From: Euglena gracilis
Taxonomy: Eukaryota > Euglenida > Euglenophyceae > Euglenales
Length of the DNA stretch: 64,000 bases
Direction of reading: 5' to 3'
Assembly: GCA_039621445.1 (NCBI GenBank)
Contig: CP154954.1
Coordinates: 21,464,954 to 21,528,953 of the forward strand
Below are positions 55,140-64,000 of this stretch, piece by piece. The translations under genes and the position numbers were made by a program. Under the pieces are notes generated by a model. It did no database searches and was not told where the DNA came from. It saw only the letters and a list, made by a program, of their open reading frames with translations. Positions within the stretch are counted from its first letter, which is position 1; each line of letters begins with the position of its first letter.

Positions 55140-55548
55140 GCTCCCAATGCTGATGGCCCAGTCAGACTCAACGGAACTGCATCACAGGAATCAGCAGTCT
55201 AAGGAGCAAAGGTTGGTCATCACGAAGCCCAGCAAACTGCAACAGCTGGGCTTTCACACACCACTCAGGTTGACCGGGCCCTCTTCTGCCTTTCTCCCCA
55301 ACTGGCGCGGCCACCCCAGACCTTCAGCCACCAGTCAACACCTTCCGCCAACCCAACGCTTCAATGCCAATACCCAGGAATGCAGGAGGCAGGTGCGATT
55401 CCGTTGTCCATCCCGGAACGTACCGAACGCCTCCCATCACCCTCCTGCCCACCCGCTGGGGCCGGTGGGAGGGTGCGGTTCTGTGACCCAGTGCAGAACG
55501 GCAAAGCTGATTGGTGCCCCGGTGCACAAAACGCCTCCAGCGGAGGAG
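55140..55548 (+). CDS. Exon-like segment of the first array unit
   Basis: Preceded by a strong 3' splice site (GTGCCTTTTGGCAG), followed by GAG-GTAATT. Reads LPMLMAQSDSTELHHRNQQS, KEQRLVITKPSKL, to PVHKTPPAEE. The same site pair recurs in each unit. In some units a 1-nt indel breaks the frame. Family not recognised. Another 5' splice-like site, CACAC-GTGAGT, occurs at about 55,772. Confidence 0.35.
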
Positions 55549-58500
55549 GTAATTTGCAACCCAGGGGGGAAAACCTGTTGGTTGTCCACTGCTGAGCACA
55601 TCCGCCAACAATCAAATAGTCCACTTGAACACTTGCCGGCAAAACGCAACCGATACCGCGGAAACCCCATCAACGGGGATCACGGGCAGCTGTGGCTTGC
55701 CCAGCACTTCAAAAACAATGGCCCTGGATCCGGTCAGTTGAGAAAGCTGTGATCATTTGGTTTGAGTCACACGTGAGTATCAAACCAGCATCATGCGACG
55801 ACCAATCCGATTGCTCTAAATGCCTGGCCAATTGGTGCTCCCTTTTAGGATAGAAAAAAAAAACTGTCCCCTTCCCACCTATCCCCAAACTTTGGTGAGC
55901 TGGCGAGCTGGGGGGCCCAGGGGGTAGATTGGGGGGTGTCGGGTGGAAAGAGCGGCGCAGCAGATGCAGCCGTGGGGCAGACTGGACGAGCTCCTTTGAC
56001 ATGATACGGACAGCCACATATGACCACCGGCTGCCCAACTGGGTAATTGCCCAGGCACACCCATCCCTTATCTGAACTTCGCCCCCTTTCGTGCCTTTTG
56101 GCAGGCTCCCAATGCTGATGGCCCAGTCAGACTCGACGGAACTGCATCACAGGAATCAGCAGTCTAAGGAGCAAAGGTTGGTCATCACGAAGCCCAGCAA
56201 ACTGCCAGAGCTGGGCTTTCACACACCACTCAGGTTGACCGGGGCCCTTTCTCCCCAACTGGCGCGGCCACCCCAAACCTTCAGCCACCAGTCAACACCT
56301 TCCTCTTTCCCCAACACCCCGCCAACCCAACGCTTCAATGCCAATACCTGGGAATGCAGGAGGCAGGTGCGATTCCGTTGTCCATCCCGGAACGTCCCGA
56401 ACGCCTCCCATCACCCTCCTGCCCACCCGCTGGGGCCGGTGGGAGGGTGCGGTTCTGTGACCCAATGCAGAACGGCAAAGCTGATTGGTGCCCCGGTGCA
56501 CAAAACGCCTCCAGCGGAGGAGGTAATTTGCAACCCAGGCGGGAAAACCTGTTGGTTGCCCACTGCTGAGCACATCCGCCAACAGTCAAATAGTCCATTG
56601 AACACTTGCGGGCAAAACTCAACCGATACCGCGGAAACCCCATCAACGGGGATCACGGGCAGCTGTGGCTTGCCCAGCACTTCAAAAACAGAGGCCCTGG
56701 ACCCGGTCAGTTGAGAAAGCTGTGATCATTTGGTTTGAGTCACACGTGAGTATCAAACCAGCATCATGCGACGACCAATCCAATTGCTCTAAATGCCTGG
56801 CCAACTGGTGCTCCCTTTTGGGCTAGAAAAAAAAAACTGTCCCCTTCCCACCTTTTCGGCAAACTTTGGTGAGCTGGCGAGCTGGGGGGCCCAGGGGGTA
56901 GATTGGGGGGTGTCGGGTGGAAAGAGCGGCGCAGCAGATGCAGCCGTGGGGCAGACTGGACGAGCTCCTTTGACATGATACGGACAGCCACATATGACCA
57001 CCGGCTGCCCAACTGGGTAATTGCCCAGGCACACCCATCCCTTATCTGAACTTCGCCCCCTTTCGTGCCTTTTGGCAGGCTCCCAATGCTGATGGCCCAG
57101 TCAGACTCGACGGAACTGCATCACAGGAATCAGCAGTCTAAGGAGCAAAGGTTGGTCATCACGAAGCCCAGCAAACTGCCAGAGCTGGGCTTTCACACAC
57201 CACTCAGGTTGACCGGGCCCTTTCTCCCCAACTGGCGCGGCCACCCCAAACCTTCAGCCACCAGTCAACACCTTCCTCTTTCCCCAACACCCCGCCAACC
57301 CAACGCTTCAATGCAAATACCTGGGAATGCAGGAGGCAGGTGCGATTCCGTTGTCCATCCCGGAACGTCCCGAACGCCTCCCATCACCCTCCTGCCCACC
57401 CGCTGGGGCCGGTGGGAGGGTGCGGTTCTGTGACCCAATGCAGAACGGCAAAGCTGATTGGTGCCCCGGTGCACAAAACGCCTCCAGCGGAGGAGGTAAT
57501 TTGCAACCCAGGCGGGAAAACCTGTTGGTTGCCCACTGCTGAGCACATCCGCCAACAGTCAAATAGTCCATTGAACACTTGCTGGCAAAACTCAACCGAT
57601 ACCGCGGAAACCCCATCAACGGGGATCACAGGCAGCTGTGGCTTGCCCAGCACTTCAAAAACAGAGGCCCTGGACCCGGTCAGTTGAGAAAGCTGTGATC
57701 ATTTGGTTTGAGTCACACGTGAGTATCAAACCAGCATCATGCGACGACCAATCCAATTGCTCTAAATGCCTGGCCAACTGGTGCTCCCTTTTGGGCTAGA
57801 AAAAAAAAACTGTCCCCTTCCCACCTTTTCGGCAAACTTTGGTGAGCTGGTGAGCTGGGGGGCCCAGGGGGTAGATTGGGGGGTGTCGGGTGGAAAGAGC
57901 GGCGCAGCAGATGCAGCCGTGGGGCAGACTGGACGAGCTCCTTTGACATGGTACGGACAGCCACATATGAGCAACGGCTGCCCAACTGGGTAATTGCCCA
58001 GGCACACCCATCCCTTATCTGAACTTCGCCCCCTTTCGTGCCTTTTGGCAGGCTCCCAATGCTGATGGCCCAGTCAGACTCGACGGAACTGCATCACAGG
58101 AATCAGCAGTCTAAGGAGCAAAGGTTGGTCATCACGAAGCCCAGCAAACTCCAGAGCTGGGCTTTCACACACCACTCAGGTTGACCGGGGCCCTTTCTCC
58201 CCAACTGGCGCGGCCACCCCAGACCTTCAGCCACCAGTCAACACCTTCCTCTTTCCCCAACACCCCGCCAACCCAACGCTTCAATGCCAACACCCGGGAA
58301 TGCAGGAGGCAGGTACGATTCCGTTGTCCATCCCGGAACGTCCCGAACGCCTCCCATCACCCTCCTGCCCACCCGCTGGGGCCGGTGGGAGGGTGCGGTT
58401 CTGTGACCCAATGCAGAACGGCAAAGCTGATTGGTGCCCCGGTGCACAAAACGCCTCCAGCGGAGGAGGTAATTTGCAACCCAGGCGGGAAAACCTGTTG

Positions 58501-60265
58501 GTTGTCCACTGCTGAGCACATCCGCCAACAGTCAAATAGTCCACTTGAACACTTGCCGGCAAAACTCAACCGATACCGCGGAAACCCCATCAACGGGGAT
58601 CACGGGCAGCTGTGGCTTGCCCAGCACTTCAAAAACAGTGCCCTGGATCCGGTCAGTTGAGAAAGCTGTGATCATTTGGTTTGAGTCACACGTGAGTATC
58701 AAACCAGCATCATGCGACGACCAATCCAATTGCTCTAAATGCCTGGCCAACTGCTGCTCCCTTTTGGGCTAGAAAAAAAAAACTGTCCCCTTCCCACCTT
58801 TTCGGCAAACTTTGGTGAGCTGGCGAGCTGGGGGGCCCAGGGGGTAGATTGGGGGGTGTCGGGTGGAAAGAGCGGCGCAGCAGATGCAGCCGTGGGGCAG
58901 ACTGGACGAGCTCCTTTTGACATGGTACGGACAGCCACATATGACCAACGGCTGCCCAACTGGGTAATTGCCCAGGCACACCCATCCCTTATCTTCGCCC
59001 CCTTTCGTGCCTTTTGGCAGGCTCCCAATGCTGATGGCCCAGTCAGACTCGACGGAACTGCATCACAGGAATCAGCAGTCTAAGGAGCAAAGGTTGGTCA
59101 TCACGAAGCCCAGCAAACTCCAGAGCTGGGCTTTCACACACCACTCAGGTTGACCGGGGCCCTTTCTCCCCAACTGGCGCGGCCACCCCAGACCTTCAGC
59201 CACCAGTCAACACCTTCCTCTTTCCCCAACACCCCGCCAACCCAACGCTTCAATGCCAACACCCGGGAATGCAGGAGGCAGGTACGATTCCGTTGTCCAT
59301 CCCGGAACGTCCCGAACGCCTCCCATCACCCTCCTGCCCACCCGGGTTCTGTGACCCAATGCAGAACGGCAAAGCTGATTGGTGCCCTGGTGCACAAAGC
59401 ACCTCAAGCGGAGGAGGTAATTTGCAACCCAGGGGGGAAAACTTGTTGGTTGTCCACTGCTGAGCACATCCTCCAAAGGGTCAAATTGTCCACTTGAACA
59501 CTTGCCGGCAAAACTCAACCGATACCGCGGAAACCCCATCAACGGGGATCACGGGCAGCTGTGGCTTGCCCAGCACTTCAAAAACAGTGGCCCTGGATCC
59601 GGTCAGTTGAGAAAGCTGTGATCATTTGGTTTGAGTCACACGTGAGTATCAAACCAGCATCATGCGACGACCAATCCAATTGCTCTAAATGCCTGGCCAA
59701 CTGGTGCTCCCTTTTGGGCTAGAAAAAAAAAACTGTCCCCTTCCCACCTATCCCCAAACTTTGGTGAGCTGGCGAGCTGGGGGGCCCAGGGGGTAGATTG
59801 GGGGGTGTCGGGTGGAAAGAGCGGCGCAACAGATGCAGCCGTGGGGCAGACTGGACGAGCTCCTTTGACATGATACGGACAGCCACATATGACCACCGGC
59901 TGCCCAACTGGGTAATTGCCCAGGCACACCCATCCCTTATCTGAACTTCGCCCCCTTTCGTGCCTTTTGGCAGGCTCCCAATGCTGATGGCCCAGTCAGA
60001 CTCGACGGAACTGCATCACAGGAATCAGCAGTCTAAGGAGCAAAGGTTGGTCATCACGAAGCCCAGCAAACTGCCAGAGCTGGGCTTTCACACACCACTC
60101 AGGTTGACCGGGGCCCTTTCTCCCCAACTGGCGCGGCCACCCCAGACCTTCAGCCACCAGTCAACACCTTCCTCTTTCCCCAACACCCCGCCAACCCAAC
60201 GCTTCAATGCCAATACCTGGGAATGCAGGAGGCAGGTGCGATTCCGTTGTCCATCCCGGAACGTC

Positions 60266-62268
60266 CATGCTTGTGCTTACCAACCGGGGGGGAGGGGGGG
60301 GTGGGTGCTATAGGGTGCCTGCCCCTAGCAGGCACACCCCCCCGGGGGTGCGGCCGCCCGGGGTACCCAGGGTTGGGTTGGGGGAGGTTGGGCAGATCTC
60401 CGTGTGTCCGAGAATCAACAAGCAACCAGGTCGCGATAAGCATCAATGCATTAGGAGCGTTGCATGGTCATTTCCCCGAAGACGGGGCATGTTACAGATT
60501 AATCAGAGGATGACGATGAAGAAACTTCATCATCGGAGGATGACTCACTATATACATCAACCGAAATTTGCCCTCCCCCCCTTTGCCTTTTCCTTCCCTT
60601 TTCCTTTCTCTTTTCTGGGTGCTCTTTTTGATCCCTTGTCGGCTCTTGCCAAGCGAAAATGCAGCCTTGGCGTCGCGTTTACCAGCCGGTCCAGCACAGG
60701 TTGAAAATTATATTCCTCCCATGGTGCTGCATCCAAACACAACACCATTAGCTGCTCAACGAGAGCAACATCCAACAGCGTACGCTGGTCAGAGAGAATG
60801 CGCCTCAATTTGGAAAAAGCGGACAAAACCAGGGTGCTGTCTAAAATACCAAGGCGATGAACACCATAAAAACAGCACCCTACCTTCAACTTGAGCATTG
60901 GAAGGGGTTAGTGCGAGGCACATCCGGAGGAAATAATGCAGCTGAGGAAAATTTCCTCGGTTTGAAATTATCCGCTTCCAAAAAAGCGCGGATTCTGCTG
61001 GCCGGGTTACAGTTTCAGCCACGGAGACCATGGCATTAAACTCCGTGTGGAGAGCATCAAAAGTGATGTTCCACCTTTGCAAGCTCCCTTCCCAGTGGTC
61101 AAAAATAGGACGGATGGAGGTTTCAGCGAATGAGGCAGGTAAATTTGTTGGCCAACTGTTCAAATTGAGCCAGGAGAGGGAATCCAAGACGGAGCGGGAA
61201 ACAAAGCGGTCAGAAATTTGAGTCAATATAACCTTGTGAACCTCGTGCAAGACAGAGGCACCTTGGGTTACATGCAAGCTTGTATCTAACGAACCAGGTT
61301 ACAAAGTTGTCCCCATGTCGGATGTCGGATGTCGGACTGGAAATCCCCATGACATGTCCGCAAAAGAGACGCAAACTTGATTCCAGAGTCGGCAATTTGA
61401 ACACCTTGGAATTCCAAGAATCCCTTACTTCGCCCAGGCTGAAGGTGCGATTTCAAGCCATTCCCTCTTGATCCCTCTTGCGTCAACAAACATCAAACCA
61501 GGCGAGGGTGGTCAAGCCTCATCCCTGGTTCCATGGTTGGGGCACTGCGCACCGACTCCGCAGACTCGCTGCACTCCATGATCGTTGAACTCGAAACAAA
61601 AAACACGAATCTTCTTCAATATCCACTGTCTAACATTTGCAACATCATTTGTTAGAAGAAGAAACATGAACAGCACGTTGGGACACCACGGGAAACAAGC
61701 GTTTCTTGTTCGGTTTCGCGGCCATCCTCATCCGGTGCTTCGTCCCGCGGAGGTGTTCACGAACGGCATTCGGGGCCGTTGACACCGCCAGCAACGCCAT
61801 TCGAATAAAACCATTGCACAACAAAAATTTCCTTCAGTCCACATTCCTTCTGGTGTTTGTACAAAAAAAATTTGGGAAACAAACAGGCGGATAATAAAGG
61901 TAAAAAAAAGGAAATATGCCACAGGACACGCAACAATGGGGGTTTTGCATCAAAAAGGGATACTTTTGAACCTCAAAAGAAAACTGGTCCACATATTTGG
62001 GCAAATATCAGATTGGCGTTGATACTCAATCCACATTCACATTTTGTAGTAGACATGGCTGAGAGAGAGAGAGAGGAAAACACAACAGCCCTTGTCAAAA
62101 AGGTAAAATGAAGGTCATCCGTCGCCGGACAGGGGTGCCTGCCCAACCCACCCCTGAAACCCTACCCCCCCCCCCCGGGGGGGTCGGCAGGGGTGCTATG
62201 GGGTGCCTGCCCCTAGCACCCACCCACCCCCCCCCCGTGGGGTAGGCACCCGACTAAGCACAAGCCTG
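60266..62268 (-). mobile_element. hAT transposon, 2.0 kb, inserted in one array unit
   Basis: Ends CATGCTTGTGCTTA and, inverted, CAGGCTTGTGCTTA. Exact 8-bp duplication GGAACGTC (60,258-60,265 and 62,269-62,276). Terminal 90-150 bp resemble the MITE at 45,897. It carries the C-terminal part of a hAT transposase on the minus strand, so it is a deletion derivative and a likely source of that MITE family. Confidence 0.95.
60557..61277 (-). pseudogene. hAT transposase C-terminal fragment
   Basis: Two frames. The first (61,277-60,789) ends with ISNRGNFPQLHYFLRMCLAL and TPSNAQVEGRV, the hAT dimerisation segment; the second (60,898-60,557) continues with FSKLRRILSDQRTLLDVALV and EQLMVLCL, then a Lys-rich tail. 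A frameshift at about 60,850 separates them. The catalytic N-terminal region is not recognised, so it cannot be active. Confidence 0.8.
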
Positions 62269-64000
62269 GGAACGTCCCGAACGCCTCCCATCACCCTCCT
62301 GCCCACCCGCTGGGGCCGGTGGGAGGGTGCGGTTCTGTGACCCAATGCAGAACGGCAAAGCTGATTGGTGCCCCGGTGCACAAAACGCCTCCAGCGGAGG
62401 AGGTAATTTGCAACCCAGGCGGGAAAACCTGTTGGTTGACCACTGCTGAGCACATCCGCCAACAGTCAAATAATCCACTTGAACACTTGCCGGCAAAACT
62501 CAACCGATACCGCGGAAACCCCATCAACGGGGATCACGGGCAGCTGTGGCTTGCCCAGCACTTCAAAAACAGTGCCCTGGATCCGGTCAGTTGAGAAAGC
62601 TGTGATCATTTGGTTTGAGTCACACGTGAGTATCAAACCAGCATCATGCGACGACCAATCCAATTGCTCTAAATGCCTGGCCAACTGGTGCTCCCTTTTG
62701 GGCTAGAAAAAAAAAACTGTCCCCTTCCCATTTTTTCCCAAACTTTGGTGAGCTGGCGAGCTGGGGGGCCCAGGGGGTAGATTGGGGGGTGTCGGGTGGA
62801 AAGAGCGGCGCAGCAGATGCAGCCGTGGGGCAGACTGGACGAGCTCCTTTTGACATGGTACGGACAGCCACATATGAGCAACGGCTGCCCAACTGGGTAA
62901 TTGCCCAGGCACACCCATCCCTTATCTGAACTTCGCCCCGTGCCTTTTGGCAGGCTCCCAATGCTGATGGCCCAGTCAGACTCGACGGAACTGCATCACA
63001 GGAATCAGCAGTCTAAGGAGCAAAGGTTGGTCATCACGAAGCCCAGCAAACTGCCAGAGCTGGGCTTTCACACACCACTCAGGTTGACCGGGGCCCTTTC
63101 TCCCCAACTGGCGCGGCCACTCCAGACCTTCAGCCACCAGTCAACACCTTCCTCTTTCCCCAACACCCCGCCAACCCAACGCTTCAATGCCAATACCCGG
63201 GAATGCAGGAGGCAGGTGCGATTCCGTTGTCCATCCCGGAACGTCCCGAACGCCTCCCATCACCCTCCTGCCCACCCGCTGGGGCCGGTGGGAGGGTGCG
63301 GTTCTGTGACCCAATGCAGAACGGCAAAGCTGATTGGTGCCCCGGTGCACAAAGCACCTCCAGCGGAGGAGGTAATTTGCAACCCAGGGGGGAAAACTTG
63401 TTGGTTGTCCACTGCTGAGCACATCCTCCAAAGGGTCAAATTGTCCACTTGAACACTTGCCGGCAAAACTCAACCGATACCGCGGAAACCGGGCAGCTGT
63501 GGCTTGCCCAGCACTTCAAAAACAGTGCCCTGGATCCGGTCAGTTGAGAAAGCTGTGATCATTTGGTTTGAGTCACACGTGAGTATCAAACCAGCATCAT
63601 GCGACGACAATCCAATTGCTCTAAATGCCTGGCCAACTGGTGCTCCCTTTTGGGCTAGAAAAAAAAAACTGTCCCCTTCCCACCTTTTCGGCAAACTTTG
63701 GTGAGCTGGCGAGCTGGGGGGCCCAGGGGGTAGATTGGGGGGTGTCGGGTGGAAAGAGCGGCACAGCAGATGCAGCCGTGGGGCAGACTGGACGAGCTCC
63801 TTTGACATGATACGGACAGCCACATATGACCACCGGCTGCCCAACTGGGTAATTGCCCAGGCACACCCATCCCTTATCTGATCTTCGCCCCCTTTTGTGC
63901 CTTTTGGCAGGCTCCCAATGCTGATGGCCCAGTCAGACTCAACGGAACTGCATCACAGGAATCAGCAGTCTAAGGAGCATATATGGGTCATCACGAAGCC

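Larger units (their letters stand above)
54740..64000. repeat. Tandem array of a ~970-bp unit
   Basis: Direct head-to-tail units starting near 54,740 and running off the window. The distance between the same landmark (CTGTGATCATTTGGTTTGAG) is 965, 973, 973, 973, 950, then 973 after subtracting the hAT and one duplication copy, and 953. Units differ by small indels, for example a 23-bp deletion in the unit near 59,340. Neither strand is clearly the coding one. Confidence 0.95.

Noticed and set aside
54098-64000. Minus-strand ORF of ~80-125 codons in each array unit as a gene
   Set aside because: It competes with an equally open plus frame that has better splice sites; no evidence selects the minus frame.
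1-64000. tRNA or rRNA genes
   Set aside because: No cloverleaf with A and B boxes and no conserved rRNA words were noticed on either strand by eye.

Overview
This window is eukaryotic nuclear DNA: a transposon graveyard with a few short, GC-richer coding exons between AT-rich or homopolymer-rich spacers. Evidence for a eukaryote is the chromodomain-bearing Ty3/gypsy polyprotein, DIRS-type tyrosine-recombinase retrotransposons, hAT-like DNA transposons with 8-bp target duplications, micro- and minisatellites, and exons with usable GT/AG splice sites. No rRNA, tRNA, CRISPR array or bacterial-type operon was seen. The species cannot be named; an intron-bearing protist or alga is a reasonable guess, but an animal is not excluded.

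Layout. 1-1797: the 3' part of a GC-rich Ty3/gypsy pol (integrase plus chromodomain), followed by a Pro/Gly-coding C-rich tract to about 4.0 kb and a possible LTR. 5.2-9.6 kb: a decayed, minus-strand, AT-richer Ty3/gypsy element of a related lineage (integrase, RNase H, reverse transcriptase, gag-like ORFs). 10.0-22.5 kb: a stack of DIRS retrotransposons: a plus-strand fragment, then element B3, into which B2 inserted, into which A inserted. Inverted terminal repeats and internal complementary regions let the ends be placed almost to the base. 22.5-31.4 kb: an unrecognised decayed ORF and isolated minus-strand exons, one broken by a hAT element plus a small inversion. 27.3-28.2 and 40.1-40.9 kb hold two members of a TIR family with 7-bp target duplications and subterminal 10-mer arrays. 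32.4-35.5 kb: a foldback-like element with a 77-bp satellite of about 33-34 units between palindromic inverted repeats. 37.3-39.0 kb: a minisatellite cluster. 39-53.3 kb: scattered exons and hAT-like MITEs, including a minus-strand PDZ-domain gene whose upstream exon is split by a 425-bp hAT. 54.1-64.0 kb: a roughly 970-bp tandem array with exon-like features, one unit interrupted by a 2.0-kb hAT that keeps part of a transposase.

How it fits together: almost everything is explained by successive insertion. The host coding DNA is small and was hit repeatedly. Where I could remove an insertion on paper (one duplication copy plus the element), the flanking reading frame usually closed up, which supports both the element boundaries and the exon calls. 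The exon calls rest on reading frame and splice-site inspection only.
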